Below are positions 1 to 9,600 of a stretch of 64,000 bases of DNA, in pieces. A program made the position numbers and the translations under genes. This DNA is from Methylobacterium jeotgali. Its GTDB lineage: Bacteria; Pseudomonadota; Alphaproteobacteria; Rhizobiales; Beijerinckiaceae. A model generated the notes under the pieces. The model saw only the letters and a program-made list of their open reading frames with translations. It ran no database searches and had not been told where the DNA came from. The DNA lies in assembly GCF_022179345.1 (NCBI RefSeq), contig NZ_BPQR01000045.1, forward strand, positions 16,459 to 80,458, in the 5' to 3' direction. The first letter of the stretch is position 1, and each line of letters starts with the position of its first letter.

Positions 1-470
1 GCGTGCCGCTCGCCGAGCGGCCGGGCCCCGAGATCGGCCGCTGCCGGCACCGCACCTACCGGGTGCGCCACGACCTGCCGGCGGTGTTCAACCACCACGA
101 TCCGGCCACCAGCGAGGCCGACTACCGCTTCCTCGCCGAGGGCGTGCGGCGCTTCCGGACGGCGCTGACGCTGCCGGGCGCCCGCAATCACTTCTGGATG
201 ATGACGGCGCTCGGCACGCCCCCCGAGGTCGTGACCGAGATCGGGGACCTGCTGGCGCGCTCGGGGCCGGCGAGCCGACTGACCTTCATCCAGGTTCGCC
301 CCGGCCACGCCGCTTTACGCGCGGCGGAGGGGCCGGCGCTGCGCCCGTGGGTGCGCTGGATCGACCTCGAGACGCCCTCGGAGTCCATCGGCCTGCGCTT
401 CTCGGACCCCGCCGCCGACGCCTTCCTGGCCCGGCTGGTGGCGGAGGAGGCCGCGATCGCGTCTCGGTGA
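1..470 (+). CDS. C-terminal part of a DUF1796-like (putative papain-like cysteine peptidase) protein
   Basis: The frame is open from the window edge to a TGA at 468-470, so only the last ~155 residues are visible and the true start lies outside. The visible part has the texture of the DUF1796 family: an F-N-H-H-D segment, then E-A-D-Y-R-F and a run ending in R-R-F-R, followed by a hydrophobic strand with H-F-W-M-M. Members are predicted papain-like peptidases of unknown substrate; the presumed catalytic Cys part would be upstream. The family call rests on remembered similarity over a fragment and is tentative. It runs in the same direction as the transpeptidase gene downstream, across a 186-bp gap. 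Confidence 0.5.
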   Translation, partial: VPLAERPGPEIGRCRHRTYRVRHDLPAVFNHHDPATSEADYRFLAEGVRRFRTALTLPGARNHFWMMTALGTPPEVVTEIGDLLARSGPASRLTFIQVRPGHAALRAAEGPALRPWVRWIDLETPSESIGLRFSDPAADAFLARLVAEEAAIASR

Positions 471-656
471 ATCGGGCGAAGGCAGGGCGGTGCGGCACGC
501 ACGCCACGCCCACGACCAAAATTCACAGCCGGCCAAAGGCTGGCCCGAGCGATCGTTGCGGTAAGAGCGGGGTAAGTTTAACGACGCTACAGGGTTGGGG
601 AGTGGCGCCCGCAAGGACGAGAACGTCCAGGGCGCGGATCGAGGACCTGAGTCCCC

Positions 657-2135
657 ATGGCTGTGCGTCCGCTCGCGGCGGCGAGCCTCCTCGCGCTCGC
701 GCTCACACTCGGTGCCTGTCAGGACGGCACCTTCGGCGGCGGCGGCTCGACCCGCCACCTCACGCCGATTCCGGCCAAGACCCTGGCGCTCATGCAGGCC
801 AAGGGCCTGTCCCAGGGCGATCCCATCCTGATCCGCGCCTACAAGAAGGAGGCGGAGATGGAGGTGTGGAAGCGCGGCGGCAACGGCCAGTACGCGCTCC
901 TGAAAACCTTCCCGATCTGCCGCTGGTCGGGCCAGCTCGGCCCCAAGAAGAAGGAGGGCGACCGCCAGGCGCCCGAGGGCTTCTACACGATCACGCCGGG
1001 CCAGATGAACCCGAACTCGTCCTACTACCTGTCCTTCGACACCGGCTACCCGAACGCCTTCGACCGGGCGAACGGCCGCACCGGCAACTACCTCATGGTG
1101 CACGGCACCTGCTCGTCGTCGGGCTGCTTCGCGATGACCGACGAGTCGATGGCGGAGATCTACGCCATCGCCCGCGAGGCCTTCGCCGGCGGGCAGCGCT
1201 CCTTCCAGTTCCAGTCCTATCCGTTCCGGATGACGGCGGCGAACGTCGCCAAGTTCCGCAACGATCCGAACGCGCCGTTCTGGCGGAACCTCAAGGAGGG
1301 CTCGGACTACTTCGAGGCCCTGCGCGAGGAGCCCCGCGTGGGCCTGTGCGGCACGAAGTACGTGTTCGGCGGGGCCGACGCGGCGGCCGGCTCCTGCAGC
1401 CCGCGGGTCGAGCCGCTCGTCGCCGAGAAGCGCCAGCGCGACGAGCAGGAGGTCGCGGAGCTGATCGCCAAGGGCACGGCGGCGACGCGGGTCGTCTACG
1501 ACGACGGCGGCCAGAACCCGGTGTTCAGGGGACCGCCGGCCTCGGCGAGCGCCTTCGCGAGCCTCGGCACCCCGGCGGAGGAGCCCGCCTACTCGCAGAA
1601 GGACTACGCCCGCCACGCGCTCGGCGACGTCAGCCGTCCGGAGTCGCTGGCCGCCGGCCCCCGCGAGTTCGAGATCGATGGGAAGGGCAGGCCGGCGACG
1701 CTGATGGCCGATGCGGCTGCGCCGATCCCGACCAAGGCCGCCGCCGCCCGCAAGGGCGGGCACGAGGCGCCGAAGCCCGCCGCCGCGCCGGCGACGCTGA
1801 TGGCCGCGAAGCCGATCCCCGACCCGAAGGAGACCTCCGCCCTTCCCACCGAGAGGCCTCGATCCGAGCGGATCGCGGTGGCCGACGCCGAGGGCGACCC
1901 CTCTGCCTACCAGAAGCTCCTCGGCCGCGTGTTCGGCAAGGAGGCGCCTGCCCCGGCGACGCCCGCCGCCGACACGGCGCTCGCCGCGGCCGCCGCGCCA
2001 GCGCCTGCTCCGGCGATGCGGAAACTCGCCGAGGCGAAGCCCGCGCATCACGCGGGCAAGGCCGCGGATGCCAAGACCGTGGCCGCCAAGGCCGGGGACA
2101 GGACGGTGGACACCAAGGCCGCGCCGAAGCCGTAG
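657..2135 (+). CDS. L,D-transpeptidase (YkuD/YafK-type) lipoprotein
   Basis: A 492-residue protein predicted to crosslink or modify peptidoglycan in the periplasm. The N-terminus is a lipoprotein signal with lipobox L-G-A-C, lipidated Cys at 21. Residues ~45-260 carry a YkuD catalytic domain of the YafK type. The catalytic motif HGTCSSSGCFAMT has His149 and Cys157 as active-site residues. The C-terminal ~200 residues are low-complexity, rich in Ala, Pro and Lys, with two copies of a PATLMA...PIP-like segment; this is a likely disordered linker and not part of the known fold. The ATG at 657 is chosen because it directly precedes the signal peptide. A perfect bidirectional terminator follows. 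The enzyme class is secure; the exact role (crosslinking, lipoprotein attachment or amidase-like) cannot be read from sequence. Confidence 0.88.
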   Translation: MAVRPLAAASLLALALTLGACQDGTFGGGGSTRHLTPIPAKTLALMQAKGLSQGDPILIRAYKKEAEMEVWKRGGNGQYALLKTFPICRWSGQLGPKKKEGDRQAPEGFYTITPGQMNPNSSYYLSFDTGYPNAFDRANGRTGNYLMVHGTCSSSGCFAMTDESMAEIYAIAREAFAGGQRSFQFQSYPFRMTAANVAKFRNDPNAPFWRNLKEGSDYFEALREEPRVGLCGTKYVFGGADAAAGSCSPRVEPLVAEKRQRDEQEVAELIAKGTAATRVVYDDGGQNPVFRGPPASASAFASLGTPAEEPAYSQKDYARHALGDVSRPESLAAGPREFEIDGKGRPATLMADAAAPIPTKAAAARKGGHEAPKPAAAPATLMAAKPIPDPKETSALPTERPRSERIAVADAEGDPSAYQKLLGRVFGKEAPAPATPAADTALAAAAAPAPAPAMRKLAEAKPAHHAGKAADAKTVAAKAGDRTVDTKAAPKP

Positions 2136-2155
2136 CGGCGTCAGGGCCGACACGA

Positions 2156-2180
2156 AAAAGGGGCCCCCAGGGCCCCTTTT
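2156..2180. terminator. bidirectional intrinsic terminator
   Basis: A perfect 11-bp stem (AAAAGGGGCCC at 2156-2166 and GGGCCCCTTTT at 2170-2180) with a 3-nt loop lies between the convergent L,D-transpeptidase gene and the His/Met-rich gene. A-rich and T-rich outer ends give a T run in both directions, so it can serve both genes. Confidence 0.9.
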
Positions 2181-2205
2181 CCATGCGTGGATGCCGTCGC
2201 GGCGA

Positions 2206-2457
2206 TCACATGCGGTGCATGCGGCGGTGATGCATCATCCGCTTGTGGTGCATCATCCGGCGGTGATGCATGCGGCGCTGGTGCATCCGATGGTGATGCA
2301 TGTGCCGGTGGCGGTGCATGTACTGCACGGTGTCGACGCCGGTCTCGGGAGCGGCGATGCCCGAGGGCACGGCCGGCGCCGCGGAGGCCTGGCCGGCGAG
2401 GCCGGCGACACCCAGGGTGGCGGCGAACAGCGCCGCGGCGAAGGTCAGTTTCCTCAC
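2206..2457 (-). CDS. secreted histidine/methionine/arginine-rich small protein
   Basis: An 83-residue protein. Residues 1-26 form a Sec signal peptide ending in A-S-A. A short Pro/Val/Gly spacer follows, and the last ~38 residues consist almost only of His, Met and Arg in M-H-H-R-R-M-type repeats. His/Met clusters in the periplasm suggest metal (copper, nickel or zinc) binding, but no fold or family is recognised and this is inference. The gene converges on the transpeptidase gene and shares its terminator. Repetitive codons make this stretch prone to length variation. Confidence 0.75.
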   Translation of the reverse strand: MRKLTFAAALFAATLGVAGLAGQASAAPAVPSGIAAPETGVDTVQYMHRHRHMHHHRMHQRRMHHRRMMHHKRMMHHRRMHRM

Positions 2458-2553
2458 GTGTCGGGAACTCCCGTTCTCTGATTCCGCCCCCGGAGAGGCC
2501 CGGAATCTCCCGGCGTCTGCGGCCGGGGAAGGATGTCGCTCCCTTCACAGGGC

Positions 2554-2579
2554 GCGGCGGACCCGGACGGGTCCGCCGC
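2554..2579 (-). terminator. hairpin downstream of phoH
   Basis: An 11-bp stem (2554-2564 with 2569-2579) closed by a 4-nt loop sits 14 bp beyond the phoH stop codon. No T tract follows in the direction of phoH transcription, so it is a stable hairpin and only a possible terminator. Confidence 0.5.
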
Positions 2580-2593
2580 CGATAACCTGCAAC

Positions 2594-3310
2594 TCAGAGA
2601 TTCGTTTCCTCGAAGGCCCTGACCCACTCCGCGCAGATGCCGGAGCGGACGATGTCGTCGCAGGTGAACTCGACCACCGGGATCGGCATCATGCGGCTCT
2701 TGATGAGGTGGATCACCGTGCGCAGGCCCGAGACCTCCCGGAGGTCGGTCTGGCTGACGTCGCCGTTGATGATCACCTGGCAGTCGTCGCCGATGCGGGT
2801 GAGGAACATCTTGATCTCGGCCGTGGTCGTGTTCTGCGCCTCGTCGAGGATCACGAGGCAGTCCTTGAAGGTGCGCCCGCGCATCACCTCGAAGGGCACG
2901 ATCTCGATGTCACCGGTCTTCAGCGCGATCTCGAAGGCGGCCGGGCCCATGCGCTCCTTCATCGCCTCGGTGAGCGGCGCCACCCAGGGGGCGATCTTCT
3001 CCTCCAGCGTGCCGGGGAAGAAGCCGAGCGAGCGGCCGGAGGGCACGTTCGGGCGGGTGATGACGACCTTGGAGATGCGGCGTTGGCGGAGCAGGTCCGC
3101 GGCGCGGGTGCCGGCGATGAAGGTCTTGCCGGTGCCGGCCGGCCCCAGGACGATGACCTGGGCGTTCGAGGCGAGGGCTTCGAGGTAGCGCCCCTGGGCC
3201 TCGGTGAGGGGCTGGATCGGAGCGAGGTGGCGTTCTTCGTCGAAACGGGTCTTGTGGGGCCGGAGAGGACGATCCTCAACGAGTTCAAGTCGTGCGCGTC
3301 GTCTTTTCAT
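2594..3310 (-). CDS. PhoH family ATPase
   Basis: A 238-residue cytoplasmic P-loop ATPase of the PhoH type. Walker A is GPAGTGKT at residues 56-63 and Walker B ends in DEAQN at 156-160, with R-P-N-V-P-S-G-R between them and a typical V-I-I-N-G-D-x-S-Q sensor segment. PhoH proteins are RNA-helicase-like ATPases linked to stress and RNA metabolism; the physiological role is unresolved. It lacks the KH or PIN domains of longer relatives. The basic N-terminus (MKRRRARLE) begins at a clear ATG. It is preceded by a 427-bp spacer with a direct repeat, so it is probably a single-gene transcript. Confidence 0.9.
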   Translation of the reverse strand: MKRRRARLELVEDRPLRPHKTRFDEERHLAPIQPLTEAQGRYLEALASNAQVIVLGPAGTGKTFIAGTRAADLLRQRRISKVVITRPNVPSGRSLGFFPGTLEEKIAPWVAPLTEAMKERMGPAAFEIALKTGDIEIVPFEVMRGRTFKDCLVILDEAQNTTTAEIKMFLTRIGDDCQVIINGDVSQTDLREVSGLRTVIHLIKSRMMPIPVVEFTCDDIVRSGICAEWVRAFEETNL

Positions 3311-3737
3311 CGATCAACACTCCACTTGGACTTGCCAATCTTGAGACTTGCCAACCTGTCTGTGCCGTTCACGAATGCGATCTGTCTCGAAACCTCTGGT
3401 TAAATGTCCTGCTCCTCCGGTTGCGAAGAAAATCCTGAGGGCCCGTCCGGGTTCCTGAGCCGCGAATCAGGCCTGTTGACAGTTCATGCGGCCCGGTCGG
3501 CGACCGCCGGGTGACGGCAGGCAAGCCGCGCGCCGGCCGCCGCCGAAAGGCGCCGCGTGAGTCTTTCATGCAACGGTCACGATGGGGACGAAGGAGGCGC
3601 AGGCCCCGCCGGGGCGTTTCGGTCAGGCTGGATGACGGCGCATCCCGCACGAGCCTCTTTCCTGTCCCGCCCGCAAGGGCGATGCCGGCCGGCCTCACGC
3701 CCCGGAAAGAGATGGGCTCACGGCCGGCGGGACGGCT
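3311..3737. other. 427-bp intergenic region between uvrD and phoH
   Basis: Apart from the direct repeat next to phoH, the stretch 3311-3440 is clearly more AT-rich than its surroundings, as expected of a promoter for the leftward phoH gene. Open frames in 3440-3737 have no recognisable protein texture and no convincing ribosome binding site. No tRNA, terminator with T tract or repeat was found there. Confidence 0.5.
3329..3354. repeat. 10-bp direct repeat upstream of phoH
   Basis: Two perfect copies of GACTTGCCAA (3329-3338 and 3345-3354; TTGGCAAGTC on the phoH strand) are spaced 16 bp start to start, 19-44 bp upstream of the phoH ATG. The spacing of about one and a half helical turns and the position in the leader suggest a regulatory site or 5'UTR element; no regulator is identified. 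Confidence 0.5.
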
Positions 3738-6140
3738 TCAGCCCGGCTGGACGAAGCTGTCGAGGACCATCTTCCGGCCGGCCTTGTCGAAGTCAACGGT
3801 GAGCTTGTTGCCGTCGATGCCGGCAACCGTTCCGGGGCCGAACTTGGTGTGGAAGACCCGCATCCCGTCCGCGAAGGACGAGGCCGGGCCGCTGGAGCGG
3901 GCGACGAGCTCGCCCTCGATCTCCCGCGGGCCGCCGCTGCGGCCGCCCGGCGCGCGGTCCCGCCCGAAGCCGCCGCCGGTGTTGGCCTGCGCCCGCTGCC
4001 AGCCCGGTGTCCCGTAGGAGGAGCCGAAGGGCGCCGGGTTGCGGTCGAAGCGGGAGGCGCCCGCGGAGAAGTGGGCCGGCGCCTCGATCACCTCGACGCT
4101 GCCCGGCGGCAGCTCGTCGAGGAAGCGGCTCGGGATGGTCGAGGACCAGAGGCCGTGGATGCGCCGGTTGACCGCGAAGGAGAGCCGCGCGCGCTTCCGC
4201 GCCCTCGTCAGCCCGACATGGGCGAGGCGGCGCTCTTCCTCCAGGCCCGCCCGGCCGCTCTCGTCGAGCGCCCGCTGGTTGGGGAACAGCCCGTCCTCCC
4301 AGCCCGGCAGGAACACGGTGTCGAACTCGAGCCCCTTGGCGGCGTGGAGCGTCATCAGGGAGACCTTGTCGGCGCCCTCCGCCTCGGTGGCCTCCATGAC
4401 GAGGGAGACGTGCTCCAGGAAGCCCGCGAGGTCCGGGAACTCCTCCATGGAGCGCACGAACTCCTTGAGGTTCTCGAGCCGCCCGGCGGCGTCCGCCGAG
4501 CGGTCCTTCTGCCACATGTCGGTGTAGCCGGACTCCTCGAGGATGGTGCGGGCGAGCTCCGTGTGCGGCATCGTCTCGACCGCCTTCGTCCAGCGCCCGA
4601 CCGCCTCGACGAAGGCGCGCAGCGTCGAGCGCACCTTGGGCTTCAGCTCGTCGGTCTCGACCATGCGGCGGGCGGCGAGCAGCAGGGGCACCCGCTCGGC
4701 GCGGGCATGCGCGTGCAGCGCCTGGAGCGTCGCGTCGCCCAAGCCCCGCTTCGGGGTATTCACGATGCGCTCGAAGGCGAGGTCGTCGGCGGAGTTGGCG
4801 GTGATGCGCAGGTAGGCGAGCGCGTCGCGGATCTCGGCGCGCTCGTAGAAGCGTGGGCCGCCGATCACCCGGTAGGGCAGGCCGAGCTGCACGAAGCGGT
4901 CCTCGATCTCGCGCATCTGCGCGGAGATGCGCACCAGCACGGCCACCTCGGAGAGGGGGTGCTTCTTCGTGTGGAGCGTCTCGATCTCCCCGGCGAGCTG
5001 GCGCGCCTCCTCCTCCGAGTCCCAGGCGCCGGAGACGGTGACGCGCTCGCCCGGCTCGTCCTCCGTGCGCAGGGTCTTGCCGAGCCGGCTCTCGTTCTTG
5101 GCGATCAGCCCCGAGGCTGCGGCGAGGATGTGGCCGGTCGAGCGGTAGTTGCGCTCCAGCCGCACCACGGCGGCGCCGGGGAAGTCGTGCTCGAAGCGCA
5201 GGATGTTGTCGACCTCGGCGCCGCGCCAGCCGTAGATCGACTGGTCGTCGTCGCCGACGCAGGCGACGTTGCGGTGGCCCTGGGCGAGCAGCCGCAGCCA
5301 GAGGTACTGGGCGACGTTGGTGTCCTGGTACTCGTCGACGAGGATGTAGCGGAAGCGCCGCTGGTAGCCCTCCAGGATGTCGGCATGCGTGCGCCACAGC
5401 CGCAGGCAGAGCAGCAGCAGGTCCCCGAAATCGACGGCGTTGAGGGTCGCGAGCCTGGCCTGGTAGGCGGTGTAGAGGGCGCCGCCCTTGCCGAAGGCGA
5501 AGGCCTGCGCCTCGCCCGCCGGCACCTGGTCCGGCAGGAGGCCGCGGTTCTTCCAGCCGTCGATGGCATGCGAGAGGGCGCGGGCCGGCCAGCGCTTCTC
5601 GTCGACGTTCTGGTCGAGGATGACCTGCTTCATCAGGCGGAGCTGGTCGTCGGTGCCGAGGATGGTGAAGTCGGACTTCAGCCCGACGAGCTCCGCGTGC
5701 CGGCGCAGGATCTTGGTGCCGATGGCGTGGAAGGTGCCGAGCCAGGGCATGCCCTCGCCCTCGGCCCCGATCAGGGTGCCGATGCGGGCCTTCATCTCCC
5801 GGGCGGCCTTGTTGGTGAAGGTCACCGCCAGGATGTCGTAGGGCCGGGCGCGACCCGTGGCGACGAGGTGGGCGATGCGCGTCGTCAGCACCCGGGTCTT
5901 GCCCGTGCCGGCGCCGGCCAGCACCAGCACCGGCCCCTCGGTGGTCTCGACGGCGCGGCGCTGCTCGGGGTTCAGCCCTTCGAGATAGTCCGCCTGCCCC
6001 CGGCGCAGTCCGGCCATGGCGCGGGCGGTGATGGAGCCGCCGGCCGACCCTTGGGCCGACCCTTGGGCGGATCCTTGGAAAGCGCCGTTCGAGGTCTCGC
6101 CCGGAAAAGGCGGACCGCCCGCGTCGGGATCGTTCTGCAT
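3738..6140 (-). CDS. uvrD: UvrD/PcrA-type superfamily 1 DNA helicase
   Basis: An 800-residue 3'-5' DNA helicase for nucleotide-excision and mismatch repair and removal of recombination intermediates. Visible motifs: Q-motif segment G-L-N-P-E-Q-R-R-A-V, motif I AGAGTGKTR, motif II D-E-Y-Q-D-T-N, motif III G-D-D-D-Q-S-I-Y-G-W-R-G, motif IV R-L-E-R-N-Y-R-S, and motif V/VI L-M-T-L-H-A-A-K-G-L-E-F and L-x-H-V-G-L-T-R-A-R. The C-terminus is a linker plus a Tudor-like tail (K-F-G-P-G-T-V, then L-T-V-D-F). ATG 6140 is preferred to a TTG at 6158 because it follows GGGAAGGG. An N-terminal insert of G-S-A-Q repeats comes from a 12-bp tandem repeat. Confidence 0.95.
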   Translation of the reverse strand: MQNDPDAGGPPFPGETSNGAFQGSAQGSAQGSAGGSITARAMAGLRRGQADYLEGLNPEQRRAVETTEGPVLVLAGAGTGKTRVLTTRIAHLVATGRARPYDILAVTFTNKAAREMKARIGTLIGAEGEGMPWLGTFHAIGTKILRRHAELVGLKSDFTILGTDDQLRLMKQVILDQNVDEKRWPARALSHAIDGWKNRGLLPDQVPAGEAQAFAFGKGGALYTAYQARLATLNAVDFGDLLLLCLRLWRTHADILEGYQRRFRYILVDEYQDTNVAQYLWLRLLAQGHRNVACVGDDDQSIYGWRGAEVDNILRFEHDFPGAAVVRLERNYRSTGHILAAASGLIAKNESRLGKTLRTEDEPGERVTVSGAWDSEEEARQLAGEIETLHTKKHPLSEVAVLVRISAQMREIEDRFVQLGLPYRVIGGPRFYERAEIRDALAYLRITANSADDLAFERIVNTPKRGLGDATLQALHAHARAERVPLLLAARRMVETDELKPKVRSTLRAFVEAVGRWTKAVETMPHTELARTILEESGYTDMWQKDRSADAAGRLENLKEFVRSMEEFPDLAGFLEHVSLVMEATEAEGADKVSLMTLHAAKGLEFDTVFLPGWEDGLFPNQRALDESGRAGLEEERRLAHVGLTRARKRARLSFAVNRRIHGLWSSTIPSRFLDELPPGSVEVIEAPAHFSAGASRFDRNPAPFGSSYGTPGWQRAQANTGGGFGRDRAPGGRSGGPREIEGELVARSSGPASSFADGMRVFHTKFGPGTVAGIDGNKLTVDFDKAGRKMVLDSFVQPG
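6042..6081. repeat. 12-bp tandem repeat inside the 5' end of uvrD
   Basis: About three and a half copies of a 12-bp unit (GACCCTTGGGCC-like on the + strand, last copy diverged) encode repeated Gln-Gly-Ser-Ala in the poorly conserved N-terminal tail of the helicase. The unit is a multiple of three, so copy-number changes keep the frame. Confidence 0.8.
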
Positions 6141-6259
6141 GGCCCTTCCCTGGACCAAAACGCGAACGGCGTCGAGGGGACGCAGGGTCCTGCGGGAACC
6201 CGCACCCTTCCGGCCGCGTCGTTCCGGTCACACGCCAATTCCTCGACAGGAGCCCGCCG

Positions 6260-6502
6260 ATGCGTCCGCTCGCCCTCCCGCTTTCCGCCCTCGGCCTCTG
6301 TTGCGCGGCCCTGCCGGCGCTCGCCCAGTCGCCGACCTCGGACCTCAACCGCATCAACGATTCGCTGATCCGCCAGCAGGAGAACCGCACGATCCAGCAG
6401 CAGCAGATCGGCGACAGCAACCTGAGCCGGATGCAGAACCAGCGGCAGATCCAGGATCAGCCGGTCCGCACCGGGCCGGGCGCCGGCTACCCGGTCCGCT
6501 GA
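6260..6502 (+). CDS. small secreted protein of unknown function
   Basis: An 80-residue product with a signal peptide (residues 1-22, ending A-L-A) followed by a polar, Gln/Asn/Arg-rich mature part (I-R-Q-Q-E-N-R, then Q-Q-Q-Q-I). GACAGGAGCCCGCCG just before the ATG gives an AGGAG ribosome site. No domain is recognised. It is transcribed divergently from uvrD and lies ahead of the AsmA-family gene. Confidence 0.7.
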   Translation: MRPLALPLSALGLCCAALPALAQSPTSDLNRINDSLIRQQENRTIQQQQIGDSNLSRMQNQRQIQDQPVRTGPGAGYPVR

Positions 6503-6602
6503 TCGCACCTCCGTCGTCGGCCGCCCTTGTGAAGCGCCGCCCGGCCCGGCATGAAGCCCTGGGGCGTCGCCACGAAGGCCGGCGCGGGGGCAAAAGCCGA
6601 CG

Positions 6603-9600
6603 GTGCGCCATATCCTGACCGCCCTCGCCGGGGCCGTCATCCTCATCCTGCTCGCGGCGCTCGCCGTGCCGCCCTTCGTCGGCTGGGAGGGGCATCGGGC
6701 GTTCCTGGACGGCGTGATCGCGCGTTCGCTCGGCGTGCCGGCCCGGAGCGAGGGCCGCATCGCCGTCCGGCTCCTGCCTTCCCCCCGCCTGCGCATGGAC
6801 CGGCTGCGGATCGGCGAGGGCGCGGGCCTGCCGGGCCTCGACATCCGCTTCCTCAGGGCCGAGATCGCCCTGGCGCCGCTCCTCAAGGGCGAGCTGCGCT
6901 TCACGCAAGCCCGCATCGGCCGTGCCGAGCTGCGCCTGCCCGTCACCGAGGGCGACGCCGTGCGGGTGCCGCAGAACCTCGGCGAGGCCCTGCGCCGGAG
7001 CGACCTCGCCGTCGAGGAGCTGCGCATCGAGCAGTTCCTGCTGACCACCCAGGTTCCGGCGACGGGCCGCACGGATCAGGTCCAGGCCACGGCGCTGCAT
7101 CTTCAGGCGCCGACGCTCCTCGGGCCCTGGCGGATCGAGGGCCTGAGCGGCGCGGCCCCGTTCCGCATCGCCACCGGCGAGCCCGCCGCGGACGGCAGCC
7201 TTCCCGTGAAGCTCTCCGGCGGGGGCGACACCCATCCCCGCTTCGAGGCGGACCTGCGCCTCTCGCTCGGTCCCGGCCCCGAGGCCGATCCGGAGATCCG
7301 CATCCCGGAGGGCGAGGGCACGGCGCGCCTCGTCGTCGGGCCACCGACGCAGATGGCGGGCGCCTACCTGCCCTTCGCCCTCTCGGGGAAGTTCAAGGCG
7401 CGGGGGCCGCTCGTGCGCTTCGAGAGCGTCAGCGCCGAGATCGATCCCGGCGGGCAGGCCCTGCGGCTCGCCGGCACCGGGCAGATCGACCTTCGCGCCT
7501 GGCGGGCGGGCCTGTCGCTGGAGGCGCGCCGGCTCGACCTCGACGCCTTCCTGCTCTCGGGCGCCGGCCAGGCGCTGATCGAGCGCGGCCTGCCCTCCGG
7601 TCCGCGGGACCTCGCCCTGCCGGTGATGCTCGACCTCGACCTGTCGGTCGAGAGCCTGGCGCTCGGCTTCGACGAGTGGAAGGGCCTCTCCGCCTCGGGC
7701 ACGATCGACCGCTCGGGAGGGCTGCTGCTGCGCCGGCTCGCCGTGACGGCGCCCGGCGCGACGGCGCTCACCGCCTCCGGCGAGATCGACACCGTGCCGG
7801 CGCCGGGCTTCACCGGCCGCGTCTCCCTCGACGCCCCCGCCTCGGATGGGCTCGCCCGCGCCCTGCGCCGGCTCGGCCGCGACGGCGCCTGGACGCGGCT
7901 TCTCGACGGGCGCCCCCTCTCCGCCAGTGCCGAGATCGCAGCGGGCGCGGGCGACCTCTCCTTACGCGCGCTGCGCCTCTCGCTCGGCGACGCGCGGGTC
8001 GCCGGCAACGCCCGCTACGTCCGGGCCGGGGCGGACCGGCGCGGGCGCTTCGACGCGCAGCTTTCCGCGCAGGGCATCGACGTCGCGGCGCTGCCCTCCT
8101 TCACCGGCGCCCTCGGCAGCCTCGACGGGCACGATCTCGGCCTGACCATCGAGGCGCGCGACGTGCGCTACGGCCCGGCGGGGCTGCGCTCGGGGGCCGG
8201 TACCGTCACCGCCCGCATCCAGACGGACGGGGCGGCCCTTTCCGTCGACAGCCTCGACGTGTCGGGCGTCGCCGGGGCCCAGGCCAGCCTGTCGGGACGC
8301 ATCGAGCCGGACGGGGCGGGCCGGATCAGCGGGCGCCTCACCGCGCCGGCCGCCGCGCCGCTCGCCGCCCTTCTCGACCGCGTCTGGATCGCGGAAGCGC
8401 GCCTCCTGCCCGAGGCCTTCCGCGCCGGCGCCCTCGACCTCGCCGTCACCGCCGAGCGGAGCGCCGGCGGCGAGGGCGCGCTACGCAGTACCGCCAAGGG
8501 CGGCGCCGGGGGCGGCACGCTGGAAGCCACCCTCGTCACCCGCGCCGGGCATCTGGAGAGTGCCGACATCCGCGCCGCGACCCCGCGCACCGGCCGCTGG
8601 TTCGGCCGCGACGACCTCGCTGGCCTCGACCGCCCCTCGGACCTGCGCCTTCAGGTGAAGCGGCCCTCCGGCCCCGCCCGGACCGAGCCGCTGGAGCTGA
8701 CCGCGGCGGGCACGCTCGCCGGGGCGGCGCTCTCGACCCCCGAGCCCGTGCGGCTCGATGCCGAGGATCTCGGCCCGCTCTCCGGAAGCGTGCGCCTCGC
8801 CGGGCCCGATCTCGCGCCGTTCCTGCCCCTCGCGGGAGTCGGCAACCCCGCAGCGGGCACCCTGCCGGCGGAGCTCGCCCTCGCACTCTCCCGCGAGTCC
8901 GGCCTGCCGGCCGGCGCCCTCTCGGGCCGGGTCGCCGGGGTCGGCGTCGAGGCCCGCCTGCGCCGCGACGAGGCGGGCGCGCTCTCCGGCACCGCCACCG
9001 TCGAGCGCCTCTCGCTCCCCGCGCTCGCCGCCGCGCTCGTCGCGCCCCTCGGCAACCAGTCTTCCAGTGCTGCACCGAGGAACGGCTGGGCGACGGCCCG
9101 CTTCGGCCCGGCGCCGGCAGGCGCCCCCCGCCTCGCCATCGGCCTGACGACGCCGGCCCTCGACCTCGGACGCGGTCTCACGGTGACCGGTGCGAGTGCA
9201 CAGCTCGGCCTCGCCGACGGCACCCTGTCGCTGCGCGATCTCTCCGGCCGCCTCGCCGAGGGCCGTCTCACCGCCTCCGCGGCCCTGTCGCGATCCGGCC
9301 CCGCCGCGAGCCTGTCGGGGGAGGTCTCCCTCGACGACGCCTCGCTCCGGGCGCTCGCGGGGGGCGGTCCGCTCTCCGGCCGGATCGGCGCGCGTCTGCG
9401 CTTCGGCGCCAGCGGGGAGAGCCCGGCCGCGCTCGTCGCCGGGCTCTCGGGCAGCGGCGAGATCGCGCTCAAGGCGCTGAGTGTGCCCGGCGCCGACCCC
9501 GGCGGCCTGGAGCGGACGCTGGCGAGGATCGTCACCGAGGACGATCCGCTCCGCGAGGGCCGCCTCCAGGCGCTGGCGGCGGAGGAGTTCGGGCGCGCCG

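Noticed and set aside
6181..6235. EcfG promoter upstream of the 80-residue secreted protein
   Set aside because: GGAAC and CGTT are present but 20 bp apart, outside the functional spacing.
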